From: Thermomicrobiales bacterium
GTDB taxonomy: Bacteria > Chloroflexota > Chloroflexia > Thermomicrobiales > UBA6265
Direction: 5' to 3'
Assembly (NCBI GenBank): GCA_030447415.1
Contig: JAUJOZ010000027.1
Location: 1 to 64,000, forward strand
DNA: 64,000 nucleotides
Part shown: positions 42,945-52,380 of the stretch, piece by piece
How the letters are laid out: every line of letters begins with the position of its first letter
Position numbering within the stretch: the first letter of the stretch is position 1
Notes under the pieces: generated by a model
Databases searched by the model: none
The model's input: only the letters and a program-made list of their open reading frames with translations
What the model was told of the DNA's origin: nothing
Made by a program: the position numbers and the translations under genes

Positions 42945-43976
42945 ATGTCGCAGGAAGCCGAGATCAATGTCGCGCCGGGGGCACTGGGTAGCCCACTCGA
43001 CGGGAGGCTGACGGCGCCGCCCGCGGCCGAGGCGCCAGAGACGCCGGCCGGCCTCGGTGTGGGTGGCGCGTTGCGCGTGCGCAAGCAGCGCTCCCTGTGG
43101 GGCAACGCTTGGCGCCAATTCCGTCGCCACCGCCTGGCAATGGCCGGGCTGATCGTCTTCGTCTTCCTGGTGCTCGCGACATTCATCGGGACGGAGCTCT
43201 ACCCGCGGGGGATCGACGAGATCGACTTCACCGTCACCAGCGGCAGCCTGACCTGGGACCACCCCTTCGGCACCGACTCGCTCGGCCAGGACATCCTGGC
43301 CCGCATTCTCTGGGGCGGTCGCGTCTCGATCGCGGTCGGACTCTCCGCGGCGGCGGTAGCGATCCTTCTCGGGACGACGGTCGGCGCCATGGCCGGATTC
43401 TTCGGCGGGTTGGCCGACAGCTTCCTGATGCGGCTGACCGACATGTTCATCAGCCTGCCGCAGTTGCCGCTCCTGCTGCTCATCACCTTCCTCTTCCGCG
43501 ACGCGCTCGTTCGTACCTTCGAAGAGCGGTTCGGCAACGGTGACCTTGGTGTCTTCGTCCTGATCGTCCTCGTGATCGCCGCGTTGAACTGGATGCCGAC
43601 GGCGCGGCTGGTCCGGGCCAGCTTCCTGGCGACCAAGGAGAAGGAGTTCGTCGAGGCAGCGCGCGCCATCGGGGCCACGCGCTCGTCGCTGATCTTCAAG
43701 CACATCCTGCCGAACGTCCTCAGTCCGATCATCGTCGCCGCCACCCTTGGTATCGGCGCGGCAATCATCACGGAGTCGGCGCTCTCCTTCCTCGGGCTCG
43801 GCTTCCCGTCCGATGTCCCGACGTGGGGCCGGATGCTGTTCGATGGCCAAAACTACCTGGAGCTGGCCCCGCACGAGTCGCTCTTCCCTGGAGCGATGAT
43901 TTTCCTCACCGTCCTCGCCATTAACTACATCGGCGACGGCCTGCGCGACGCGCTCGATCCGCGGAAGACGCAGTAG
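42945..43976 (+). CDS. Peptide-type ABC transporter permease (DppC family)
   Basis: 343 residues with a ~50-residue polar N-terminal extension. Contains QFRRHRLAMAGLIVFVFLVLATFIG, the DppC motif HPFGTDSLGQDILARILWGGRVSIAVGL, and EAA loop ARAIGATRSSLIFKHILPNVLSPIIV. Partner of the DppB-like gene, 99 bp upstream. The gap between them has the GGGTGTTGG/ACACCCA type repeat. Confidence 0.92.
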   Translation: MSQEAEINVAPGALGSPLDGRLTAPPAAEAPETPAGLGVGGALRVRKQRSLWGNAWRQFRRHRLAMAGLIVFVFLVLATFIGTELYPRGIDEIDFTVTSGSLTWDHPFGTDSLGQDILARILWGGRVSIAVGLSAAAVAILLGTTVGAMAGFFGGLADSFLMRLTDMFISLPQLPLLLLITFLFRDALVRTFEERFGNGDLGVFVLIVLVIAALNWMPTARLVRASFLATKEKEFVEAARAIGATRSSLIFKHILPNVLSPIIVAATLGIGAAIITESALSFLGLGFPSDVPTWGRMLFDGQNYLELAPHESLFPGAMIFLTVLAINYIGDGLRDALDPRKTQ

Positions 43977-44048
43977 CCGGGCGCCAGACGGCAGACGAGA
44001 AGAACGCATCGGAGGGACGACGCAGGCGTCGCTCCTGAGGAGGAACGT

Positions 44049-44375
44049 GTGGTCGGGAAGGCCGGACCCAAGGCGGGGGCCGTGCGTCCGCAAGCTGCGC
44101 CAGCGTTCGAGTGGAAGGACCACGGCCGGTTCGTCGAGCTCCACCCGGTTCAGACCGGTTGGCTGGTGCTCTGGGGGCGGTACGAGGACATCGGTCGGCG
44201 AAAGGTGATCGCCGGCAATCGGACCTATCGGGACCCCGCGAGCGCCCGCCGCCGCATCGCCGACGCGGTGCTGGAGTTGACGCGGCGCCCTGCCCTTGCC
44301 GCCGACGCGCTTGCCGCGTTCGACCACACCCCCCTGCCGCCACATCAGCCGCCGTCGCTGCCGGACCCGCTTTAG
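44049..44375 (+). CDS. Conserved hypothetical protein, 108 aa
   Basis: GTG 44049 after GAGGAGG. Central part FVELHPVQTGWLVLWGRYEDIGRRKVIAGNRTYRDPASARRRIADAVLEL looks like a compact β-rich domain resembling a DUF2188-type fold (weak resemblance). Followed by a proline-rich tail. Function unknown; may be transcribed with the permeases 70 bp upstream. Confidence 0.55.
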   Translation: MVGKAGPKAGAVRPQAAPAFEWKDHGRFVELHPVQTGWLVLWGRYEDIGRRKVIAGNRTYRDPASARRRIADAVLELTRRPALAADALAAFDHTPLPPHQPPSLPDPL

Positions 44376-44584
44376 GCAGGGGGCGAGACGGGTGGGGATG
44401 ATCGGACATCCGTTGGCCGGTCGTCTCCCGGTTCTAATGCCGCTAGCCGGGTTTGGAACAAAGACGCGGCACGCGGCGGTTCTGCCCGAGGTAGAGGTTC
44501 CTATCCGAACGGCGCGGTCGGGCAAACCGCGCGATGCGTCGCGCCGCGACGGTCGTCTGCAGCCGTCAGACCGCGGACATGCCC

Positions 44585-45465
44585 TCAGTCGGCCATCAGC
44601 CAAACGAACCGGTAGGGCGCCAGCACCAGATCCTTCACCGCTGAGAGCTGCTCTCCGGTCACCAGGTCGGTGAAGGCGTAGGCGAGGCCATGGAGGCGCA
44701 GCTGGTTCGCGGTGACGAACTGCTCCTCTTCCGTGAAGTTGGCCAGTGCCAGCACCCGCCCGCCGTGGTGGGGGCGCACGTAGGCGAAGACGTGGTCGTT
44801 GCCGAGGTCGACGACCTGCGTTTCGGCGCCGGCGAAGGCCGGGTGGGCCTTGCGGACGGTGATCAGGCGGCGCAATCCGGTGAAGACGCGCCCCTCAATG
44901 GTTTCCGGATCGGCGCGGCGGCCGGCGCGGCGCCAATCCATCGCGGGGCGGTGGACCCAACGGCTGTCGGTGGCCTTCGCCGGATCATCCCGGTAGCTGT
45001 AGTCGTTCAAGGTGCCGAGCTCATCACCGAGGTAGAGGAGCGGGATGCCGCCGATCGACAGGGTGATGCCGTAGAGGAGGATCCGCCGGATCGCCAGCTC
45101 CACCTCCGGGCCCCCTTCCTCGCGGATGGCCTTCTCAAGGCCGGCGAGGGAGGCGGCGGTGCCGCAGACGCGGGCGTCGCCCGTGCGCGGGTTCTCTTGG
45201 AAGGGCAGCCCGCGGGCGAAACTCCCCTCAAAGCGGCCGGTGTAGAAGGCGTTGAGGAACCGGCGGTGGTCGAAGCCGTTGATGCCGAGGCGGGCGGCAT
45301 CGCCATCGTCGAAGGTCCAGCCGATGTCATCGTGGGAGCGGACGTAGTTGATCCAGGCGTAGCCCGGGTCGATCCGGAGGCGTTCGCTGAGCGACCCCCG
45401 CAGCAGCCGAACATCACGGGTGGCCAGTGCTTCCCAGAGGAGCGCCATCAGCAGGGAAGTTGTTT
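44585..45465 (-). pseudogene. Amylosucrase (GH13), 5'-truncated
   Basis: About 290 codons of the C-terminal half of a GH13 sucrose glucosyltransferase. [43 protein letters not shown] (catalytic-site HDD), [19 protein letters not shown] and [13 protein letters not shown] all match amylosucrase. The first ~300 residues, including the nucleophile Asp and acid Glu regions, are missing: upstream of 45465 the frame stays open but is unrelated. It cannot be active. The break faces the second mobile element, suggesting loss by insertion/deletion. Confidence 0.85.
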
Positions 45466-45707
45466 CCACAATAACGGGGGGCTCGTGCTCCGCTGGACCG
45501 ACCGGGACGCAGCGGAAGCGCTCCCCGCTGCTTGACCTGCGCTGGGCGTCTTCCAGAACTCTTTGCGGGCCATCGTCCATATCGTCAGGATCGTCGGCGG
45601 CGACTCGCCGGGGGTGAACGTACAGTGCGATAGTGGGGCGAACAAGACCGCCCCGCGCCGCTGGAACGGCCGGGGCGGGTGGCGAACGACTGTGAGGAGT
45701 CGCACGC

Positions 45708-46538
45708 ATGGGTACGATAGTCCACCGTGTCGATACTGAGCAATATGTACTGCGCCGTGCGTTGATCGACGAGTACCGCGCCTGGTCGTTCTACAACCAG
45801 CACGTCGCGCAGCGCCTGCGTCCCGTCTGGCATCGGCTTAGCGAGCGGTATGGCTGGTGCTGGACCACCGACTTCTGGCGGGTGGAGACGTGCTCGGAAA
45901 AGCAACAATGGGCAGAGGAGGACGGCGGTGCGCCGCGCGACGCCGAACTCGCCGCCTACATCGAAGCGGTGCGCGAGACCGTTCGTAAGCATATGGGCTT
46001 GACGGTGGACGGGGCAGCCGCCGAGTGGGCGCTGCCGTATGTGCAGGCCGACGCCGCGCGGGTCTTTCGCCACGACTGGGCCCCCGATCCCGTGCATGCC
46101 GCTTTTTGGAAGTGGGAACAGCTAGGGATCAGCCTTCGCCTGACCGAGCAATACGCCCAGCTGAGCGTTACCCGCCACGACGGGGCAACCGAAGAACTTC
46201 CCGAACTCACCGCACCCGTGAGTTCGGTGTTTCGAGACTGGGGCAACCTGCGGCGACAGGCCCACGCGCTTGTTGACCGGGAGCTTGACCGGATTCAGCA
46301 GGAGTTTGAACGCAGCTACTTCGAGGAGGCGCAGTACCGGCGGCGTTACCAGGGCGCTCGCGACCACCGCGACGATATCGCGCTCCTCCGCGTCCTGCTC
46401 ACCGCGACACCGAATCGGCAAATAGAGATCGATCCCGCGACACGTGAACGACTTCGGCGTCTGTGTGACCCAAAGAAGGAATACACCATCGGCATCGACT
46501 TCCCAACGGAGAGGCGCACAAAAGCCCGCCGAAGATAG
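45708..46538 (+). CDS. Hypothetical protein at the left edge of element 2, 276 aa
   Basis: No family recognised. 276 residues, rich in aromatic and charged residues ([30 protein letters not shown]), probably mostly helical, with a basic C-terminus (ERRTKARRR). It uses somewhat lower GC and more varied codons than its neighbours, consistent with foreign origin. Its stop lies just before the long hairpin preceding the excisionase-like gene. Confidence 0.6.
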   Translation: MGTIVHRVDTEQYVLRRALIDEYRAWSFYNQHVAQRLRPVWHRLSERYGWCWTTDFWRVETCSEKQQWAEEDGGAPRDAELAAYIEAVRETVRKHMGLTVDGAAAEWALPYVQADAARVFRHDWAPDPVHAAFWKWEQLGISLRLTEQYAQLSVTRHDGATEELPELTAPVSSVFRDWGNLRRQAHALVDRELDRIQQEFERSYFEEAQYRRRYQGARDHRDDIALLRVLLTATPNRQIEIDPATRERLRRLCDPKKEYTIGIDFPTERRTKARRR

Positions 46539-46569
46539 GCCGCCGCATTTGTGTGGCGTAGGCAATGAC

Positions 46570-46628
46570 GCCCCCTACTCTAAGAACCAGTAGCGCTACG
46601 TCGGCTCTGGTGCTTAGGAGTAGGGGGC
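46570..46628 (+). promoter_or_regulatory. Long hairpin covering the ribosome site of the excisionase-like gene
   Basis: GCCCCCTACTCTAAGAACCAG (first arm 46570-46590) pairs with the complement in 46607-46628 (CTGGTGCTTAGGAGTAGGGGGC) with one bulge and one mismatch. The second arm contains GGAG/AGGGGG, the only ribosome site for ATG 46635. ATTTTC follows, so the same stem could act as a terminator of the upstream gene. Either way it should restrict expression of the gene downstream. Confidence 0.6.
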
Positions 46629-46634
46629 ATTTTC

Positions 46635-46868
46635 ATGCCAAGCTCTGCCGCGACTGAACGTGGGACGCTCACCATTGACGAGGTGGCGGTCGCCCTCGGC
46701 ATTGATCGCGGAACAGCCTATCGGCTCGCGAAAACGGACCGCCTCCCCGTCCCGGTGATCCGGCTCGGCCGCCGCATGGTGGTCGGTCGCGTGGCGCTTG
46801 ATCGGGTGCTCGCGGGCAAGCATGTTTCGAGTCTCATCGCGGCCGGATCCGATGGCCGCGCAGCCTGA
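46635..46868 (+). CDS. Excisionase-type helix-turn-helix protein
   Basis: 77 residues. GTLTIDEVAVALGIDRGTAYRLAKTDRLPVPVIRLGRRMVVGRVALDRVLAG is the winged HTH of the excisionase/MerR-like (HTH_17) family. In mobile elements such proteins direct excision or regulate element genes. ATG 46635 lies directly after the hairpin at 46570-46628. No integrase is left in element 2, so the regulatory role may be all that remains. Confidence 0.82.
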   Translation: MPSSAATERGTLTIDEVAVALGIDRGTAYRLAKTDRLPVPVIRLGRRMVVGRVALDRVLAGKHVSSLIAAGSDGRAA

Positions 46869-47022
46869 TCGGTCGTCCATGCCGCTGGGCGCACGCCAAG
46901 CGGCGTGGGACTCGCTCTGGATGCGCATTTTCGCGCACATCCTGCCCGGCTCGTCGGTGTCCGATGATCCCGAGTGCCCCGCGACTGACTACGAGGACAG
47001 TGAGCAGCAAGACGTCGCCTGA
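46852..47022 (+). CDS. Small element protein with RQAAWDSLW motif, 56 aa
   Basis: ATG 46852 overlaps the end of the excisionase gene by 17 nt. Contains RQAAWDSLWMRIFAHILPG, the counterpart of RQASWRRLWDILLRPPP at 11472-11663 in element 1. Acidic C-terminus. Unknown function, but its recurrence in both elements supports a conserved element-specific role. Confidence 0.55.
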   Translation: MAAQPDRSSMPLGARQAAWDSLWMRIFAHILPGSSVSDDPECPATDYEDSEQQDVA

Positions 47023-47086
47023 GACGCAATGATCCCTCTGGCGTGGTGACCAAACACGCGCCGACGAGGGACCAAGGAGCAAGGAC

Positions 47087-47311
47087 ATGATACTTGACCT
47101 GAGTGTACCCGGCTTGATCGCCGCGGTCGAAGCCGAGATTGAGGCCTTTCCCCTCCCGCCGAACCACGTGCGCTACATCGTCCTCGTGGACGCCGCTGGC
47201 TCGGAGACGGACATCGAGTTGCGCGAACTCCACCGCCGGCTCGTTGCCGGCGAGACGTTCCCTGACCACGATCTCTACGTCACGCCTGGCGCCTACCAGG
47301 TGGCGTCATGA
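47087..47311 (+). CDS. Hypothetical element protein, 74 aa
   Basis: MILDLSVPGLIAAVEAEIEAFPLPPNHVRYIVLVDAAGSETDIELRELHRRL. It has an apparent βαβ pattern and normal coding bias, and its stop overlaps the ATG of the primase gene. Family not recognised. Confidence 0.55.
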   Translation: MILDLSVPGLIAAVEAEIEAFPLPPNHVRYIVLVDAAGSETDIELRELHRRLVAGETFPDHDLYVTPGAYQVAS

Positions 47312-47876
47312 GCGCGGTCGCCGACGCGCCCCCGACCGGTTGGGGCCCGCTCTTCGAGGCTCAGCCTACCGACGAGGTCATTCAGGCACGCGACGCCGCG
47401 GGCTGGCTCCTCAACGACGTACGCGCCCACCCAACCGCGTACCATGCAGACCTGGCCACTGTCCTCGCCGAGGTCGCTGAGGAGGCCGACCTCGCCCTCG
47501 CCACCCGGCCCGCCGTCGCCGTTGCGCGACGGATTGGCGTGGACCTCGAGCTCATCAAGCAACGCCTCGACGTCGCCGGCTATATCGCCACCGCGCCCCA
47601 GGCGTGCGGTTCCACCGGGGGTCGCGCGGCAACCTCCGCGCCCGGTGCCCGTTCCTGAGCACGAGGACGACGAACCATCGTTCTCCGTCAACCCAGGGAA
47701 GGGGCTCTGGCGGTGCTTCGGGTGTGGCCGCGGGGGCGACGTTCACCTTCTGCATGTACTGGGACGGCGTCTCGTTTCGGGAAGCGATCGCCGAGCTGGC
47801 GCGGGAGGCGGGCGTTGCCTGTCCCAGCCGCACCGGCCATTCGCAGGCGAGAGTCGGGACGGTGCGCGTTGGCTAA
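47308..47876 (+). pseudogene. CHC2 zinc-finger primase-like protein with frameshifts
   Basis: The N-terminal ~95 residues read in one frame (WLLNDVRAHPTAYHADLATVLAEVAEEADLA...QRLDVAGYI). The CHC2 zinc finger is spread over two others: RFHRGSRGNLRARCPF, then HEDDEPSFSVNPGKGLWRCFGCGRGGDV, then FTFCMYWDGVSFREAIAELAREAG back in the first of these. Joined, this is a DnaG-type CHC2 finger (H/C, C..C) that binds template DNA. Three frame changes are needed between 47590 and 47750, which means decay or sequencing errors. Confidence 0.7.
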
Positions 47877-49814
47877 CGACCTGTCCTATGAGGTGCGCGC
47901 GGACGGCAGCGTCGTCTTCACGGCGAGCCGTCACGTCTACCGAATCCGGCGGTTCCCCCGCGGGTTCCCCGCCGTGACCCTTGAGGTCGACGGCTCCATC
48001 CTCGCCAGTGATCGGATAGATCTCCTTAGCGAGCGTGCCCGACGGCAGTTTGCCGGTTCCTTGAACGGCCATCAGGCAACGGCGGAGGCTGAACTCCTCG
48101 CACTGGCGCAGATCGCCGACGGAGTGGACGCCCAGCCGGATGACGCCGAGGAGAAGGGCGCCAGCCATCCCAGGCCACTGCCCTGGTCGCCCTCGCGATG
48201 GAAGCCGGCGTCGAGCTCTTCCATGACGACAACGGCGAGCCGTATGTCACCTATCCGGTGGGGGAGCACCGGGAGACGGCGGCGGTCAAAGCGAAGGCGT
48301 TCCGCGACTGGCTGGCCCGTCTGCACTACGAGCGGCACGGATCGGCCCCCGGCTCACAGGCGCTCCAGGACGCGCAAACGGTGCTCCGCGGGGAGGGGCT
48401 GTACAAGGGCGAACGGCGGACCGTTTACGTGCGCCTCGCCGAGCACGGCGGCCACATCTATCTCGACCTCGCCGACGAGCCCTGGCGCGTCGTCGAGATC
48501 CGGCCGGACGGCTACGAGGTCCTCGCCGGGGACGCCGTTCCGGTCAAGTTCCGGCGTCCGCGCGGCGTGTTGCCGCTCCCGTTGCCCGACCCGACCGGGT
48601 CGCTGGACGAACTGCTGGACTTCCTCAATGTCGACGACCACGACGCCGCGGTGCTCGCCCTGGGGTGGCTCGTCGGCGCCTTCCTGCAGCACGGTGGGCG
48701 GGCGATCCTCGAGCTCAACGGCGAGCAGGGATCGGCCAAGACGACCCAGGCTCGCGTCATTCGCCGCGTCTACGACCCGTGCACCGTGCCGCTACGCACT
48801 GCGCCGCGGGACGAGCGCGACCTCGTGATCGCTGCCGCCAATGGCGCCGTCGTCGCCTTCGACAACTTGAGCGAGGTCAAGGACTGGTTTAGCGACGGGC
48901 TGTGCCGCCTGTCCACCGGCGGCGGCATCAGTGGCCGCGAGTTGTACACCGACCTGGATGAGGTGGTGCTCGACGCGCAGCGCCCGGTGCTCCTCACCGG
49001 CATCAACTCCGTGGCCACCAACAGCGACTTGGGGGACCGCACCATCTCGATCACCCTGCCGCCCATCCCGCCCGAGAAGCGCCGCACGGAAGCCGAGTTG
49101 TGGGCCGCCTTCGACGCGGCGCACCCCCGTCTCCTGGGCGGTCTCCTCAACGCCGTGTCGGCCGCGCTGGCGCACCGGGACGCCGTCGATCTGCCCCGCA
49201 AGCCGCGCCTCGCGGACTTCGTGTCCTGGGTCGAGGCGGCGGGACCTGCCCTTGGCTGGGAACCGGGCGACTTCCTCGCCGCGTTCGAGGCCAGCCGCAA
49301 CAATGTCGACATTGTCGCGATCGAGTCCATGCCGATCGGCCCGGTCCTGCTGAAGTTCGTCCAGGGTCTGACCGAGGACCAGTGGGAGGGCACGGCCAGC
49401 GAGCTCCTCGCCGCCCTTAACAATGAAGCCGGCGAGGCGACAACCAAGGACCGCGAGTGGCCGAAGCGCGCGAACCGGCTCTCGAACCAACTCCGGCGTA
49501 TCGCCCCGAATCTCCGCCAGGTCGGGGTGTGGGTCGGCTGGGAGCGCTCCGGGGACGCGGGCGCACGGCACATCATCCTCACCAAGAATAAGGGTGCATG
49601 GGACCGTCAGGAGGCCCAGGATCGTCAGTCATCGTCGGCGGATCGTGGGTGCCGTGACGATGCTGACGTTTCCGACGATGCGGACGATGGTTCGTCCGAG
49701 AGTTCTGGCGAGCACGTGGCGACCGGCGCATGTTGCGTGTGTGGCTCCCTCTTGCCACCGGGTCGCATGCTGCTGTGCGAGGGCTGCGGCGGGTCGACGG
49801 AGGATCCCCGATGA
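47869..49814 (+). CDS. P-loop ATPase/helicase-like protein of element 2 (one probable frameshift)
   Basis: About 648 residues when a frame change near 48140-48165 is allowed: LANDLSYEVRADGSVVFTASRHVYRIRRFP reads in the first frame to DAQPDDAEE; SQATALVALAMEAGVELFHDDNGEPYVTYP reads in the second. Walker A is NGEQGSAKTTQ; Walker B-like VVAFDNLSEVKDWF; then VLLTGINSVATNSDLGDRTISITLPPI (sensor). C-terminal zinc knuckle CCVCGSLLPP...CEGCGG. This is the ATPase partner of CHC2 primases in integrative elements. If unrepaired, translation could start at ATG 48198. Confidence 0.75.
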
Positions 49815-50719
49815 CTGCCGCTCTTGGGACGAGTCCGAAGACCGCACGCAAGCCCCAGCGCCGCAGCCTGGCCCTCCGCAACGCCATCGTCCTGGTCGCC
49901 GCGGAGTACGCCCGCCTCAGCGTCCGCCAGCTCTACTACCAGCTTGTCGCCCGCGGCGTGGTGGAGAAGACTGAGCGGGCGTACAAGCGGGTCTGCGACG
50001 CCTCCGCCCAGATGCGGCTCGACGGCTCGCTCGACTATCGGCAGGTGGTCGACGGCCACCGCAGCCGCCGCGTCGTCTATGCCCACACCGGGCTCGGCCA
50101 CGCGCTGGAGAACGCCCAGGCGATGTACCGCCGCAACCATTGGCTCGACCAGCCCGAGGCGGTGGAGGTGTGGTGCGAGAAGGATGCCCTCTCCGGGGTG
50201 ATCCAGCCGGTCTGCGACCGGTACGGCGTCACCTACGTCGCGACGCGCGGCTTCCCCAGCATCACCCTCCGCTACGAGTCGGCCCAGGCGCTCAAGCAAA
50301 CCGACAAGCCGGCGACGATCTGCTACTTCGGCGACCACGACGCCAGCGGCCAGCGCATCAGCGCCAACCTCGAAGCGGAGCTGCGGCAGCACGGCGCCGA
50401 TGTGACGGTCAAGCGCGTCGCCCTCAACCCCGACCAGGTGTCCCGCTTCGCGCTGCCCACCCGACCGGGCAAGCGCAGCGACAGCCGACACGCGGCGTTC
50501 GCAGCGCGGTTCGGGGACGCGTCGGTCGAGCTCGACGCCTTGCCGCCCGATGTCCTCACCGACCTCGTCGCGGACGCCATCCTGTCCCGAATCGACCGCG
50601 CCGCCTGGGACGCCACCGAGGCGGTGGAGGAATTGGAGCGGCGGACGTTCGCGTCGCTGGCGGTGATCGACTGGCGGCCGGGCATGGAGTACGGGCTGAT
50701 CGAGGGGGCGGCTCCGTGA
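49811..50719 (+). CDS. Toprim-domain protein resembling topoisomerase VI subunit A
   Basis: 302 residues; ATG 49811 overlaps the ATPase stop. N-terminal helical/winged region LSVRQLYYQLVARGVVEKTERAYKRVCDASAQMRLDGSL resembles the Spo11/TopoVI-A DNA-binding part. The Toprim fold follows: VEVWCEKDALSGVIQPVCDRYGVTYVATRGFPS (glutamate) and ATICYFGDHDASGQRIS (DxD). The 5Y-CAP tyrosine of true TopoVI-A may correspond to the YY in LYYQL, but cannot be confirmed. Role could be nicking, priming or topological help for element replication. Confidence 0.72.
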   Translation: MTAALGTSPKTARKPQRRSLALRNAIVLVAAEYARLSVRQLYYQLVARGVVEKTERAYKRVCDASAQMRLDGSLDYRQVVDGHRSRRVVYAHTGLGHALENAQAMYRRNHWLDQPEAVEVWCEKDALSGVIQPVCDRYGVTYVATRGFPSITLRYESAQALKQTDKPATICYFGDHDASGQRISANLEAELRQHGADVTVKRVALNPDQVSRFALPTRPGKRSDSRHAAFAARFGDASVELDALPPDVLTDLVADAILSRIDRAAWDATEAVEELERRTFASLAVIDWRPGMEYGLIEGAAP

Positions 50720-50798
50720 GCGGCTCGCGACGCGATACGGGGCGGCCGGCGGGGCACCGGATCAGCGTCAAATGGATTGTTTAGGGAGGAGGCGGGGC

Positions 50799-51110
50799 GT
50801 GCCCTCTGCACTCGAAATCGCAAAGTCGTTCCATAAGACGCCGGCCCTGGTACGCCACCGCGTCCGCTGCGGCAGGCCGACCTGCCGCTGCGCCACGGGG
50901 GAGGCGCACGGGCCATACTGGTTCCTGCGTTGGCGCGAGGGCAGCGTCCAGCGCCGCCGCTACGTCCGCCACGCCGACCTTGCGGCCCTCCGGGCGGTGG
51001 TCGAGCGGCGACGACAGGACGATGCCGAGGCGCGGCTGGCGGTGGCGCTGGCCACGGTCAATCTGCGGAGGCTGCGAGCATGGCTCCGGGATCTGGACCC
51101 GACGGCGTAG
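50799..51110 (+). CDS. DUF6788-like zinc-binding protein, 103 aa
   Basis: GTG 50799 after GGGAGGAGG. RCGRPTCRCATGEAHGPYWFLRWREGSVQRRRYVRHADLAALRAVVERRR is the known element-associated pattern: CxxxxCxC, then HGPYW, then basic β strands. Nucleic-acid binding is likely; function unknown. Confidence 0.7.
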   Translation: MPSALEIAKSFHKTPALVRHRVRCGRPTCRCATGEAHGPYWFLRWREGSVQRRRYVRHADLAALRAVVERRRQDDAEARLAVALATVNLRRLRAWLRDLDPTA

Positions 51111-51542
51111 TGCCAACGCCCGAGGCGCGGGCGATCCAGGAGTTGGCCGCCGCCCGGCGCGAGATGGTCGCCGCAGTGACGCGCCAGATCCGCTTCAGCA
51201 TCGAGCAGCTGCAGCTGTCGCCCCAGGAGGCGGCGGCGCGGGTGTGGAGTGGCTGGCCCACGCCCTGGCTGACCAGGAGGCCGACCAGGTGACGTGGTTC
51301 GACCTCGCCGGCCTCATCGAGCACGACCCGGAGCGCGGCCAGGCGGCGTGGCAGACGCTGAAGGATGAGGCCCGGCAGGAGCTGGCGACCGGCTTCCGGG
51401 CCGCCGCACCTTGGAGCCCCTGGTCACGGGGCGGCCGTACGAGCGGGCGCAGGTCATGGTCATCGTCGAGGCGCTGCGCCAGGCGCTCGAACCGCGCGAC
51501 GCGCTGGAGGAGCTACTGGTGCAGCATGGCGTCTGCCTATGA
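51080..51542 (+). pseudogene. Hypothetical element protein A, frameshifted
   Basis: Reads VPTPEARAIQELAAARREMVAAVTRQIRFSIEQLQLSPQEAAAR to about 51245, then VEWLAHALADQEADQVTWFDLAGLIEHDPERGQAAWQTLKDEARQELATGF in a second frame to about 51405, then LEPLVTGRPYERAQVMVIVEALRQALEPRDALEELLVQH in a third to TGA 51542. Coding periodicity persists across frames, so it was one protein of about 153 residues. Family not recognised. Confidence 0.55.
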
Positions 51543-51950
51543 GCTCAATCTCCGGTGGCAGGCGCTAGTGGTGCGGCGGATGGAGACGGAGGTTTGGCAG
51601 GGGGAGCGGGACCGGCAGCGGGCGCTGGAGAACCTGCGTCCGTCGCAGCGGGAGCGGTACGAGCAGATGGAGGGCTGGCTGCCGCCGCGGCTGAGCGAGG
51701 CCGAGGCCCTGGACCAGGCGGTGCTGATGGCGGATCGGTACCAACGGGCGTTCCTGCGGCTGATGAAAGCGTTCCGGGACAACCGCCGGCTGTTCGGGGC
51801 ACTGGTGGTGGCTGGGGGCAGGTCAACATCGCCGAGCAACAGGTCAACCTCACCCAGAGGCACCGCCGCGATCCTCCCGCGTCCGCTCCCGACCCGTCGC
51901 CCGCCGCCGGCCCGCGCGGGTCCGTGCGTCTCGCGCGGCGGCGTACTAAG
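51526..51950 (+). CDS. Hypothetical element protein B (probable 3' frameshift)
   Basis: MASAYELNLRWQALVVRRMETEVWQGERDRQRALENLRPSQRERYEQMEGWLPPRLSEAEALDQAVLMADRYQRAFLRLMKAFRDNRRL is a helical, basic protein. Near 51815 the likely natural ending GQVNIAEQQVNLTQ is in the other frame, so an indel is probable. The GGQVNIA ending recalls phage/element proteins of unknown function. Start overlaps protein A. The gene end is uncertain. Confidence 0.55.
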
Positions 51951-52057
51951 AATCAGTTTGAAAACCCCGCGGGCGGGCGCCCCCTCCTGCTCAGGAGGTG
52001 GGCGCGCATGGTGCGCCCGGTTGCAGTCGCTACAACCGGCATGAGGGCGGGGTGGGG

Positions 52058-52215
52058 CGCTCGACCTCCTGCTGGGCCGCCTCCAACCCATCCAGGCCGC
52101 AGGCGATGACACCAATCCGGGTCCCCTGCTCGGCAAAGGCGCGGACCGTTGCCCGTCCGACCCCCGCCGACGCGCCGGTCACCACCACGACCCGTGGCCT
52201 GCTCGATCCTGCCAT
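52058..52215 (-). pseudogene. SDR gene fragment at the right edge of element 2
   Basis: From ATG 52215, preceded by GAGGAGG: RVVVVTGASAGVGRATVRAFAEQGTRIGVIACGLDGLEAAQQEVE, the first ~50 residues of a short-chain dehydrogenase (TGASAGVG cofactor motif). Similarity stops abruptly near 52058; the remaining ~200 residues are absent. The break marks the right limit of the foreign segment. Confidence 0.8.
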
Positions 52216-52380
52216 GCGATATCCCTCCTCTGGGCATACCTGGGTGCAGCGGCGACTTGCATCCCGCGATCGCAACCGGATAGTCTGAACGCCGGGTTGC
52301 AACGCAGGATCGGTGGGCTGGTGAGCCAGGGCGTGACTTCGCCTATCGACCCGGCCTACGGGAACCGAAGCAGGCGACGG

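Noticed and set aside
44585-45709. Full-length amylase-type enzyme starting at 45709
   Set aside because: Only codons after about 45465 resemble amylosucrase; the preceding codons are unrelated and catalytic regions are missing.
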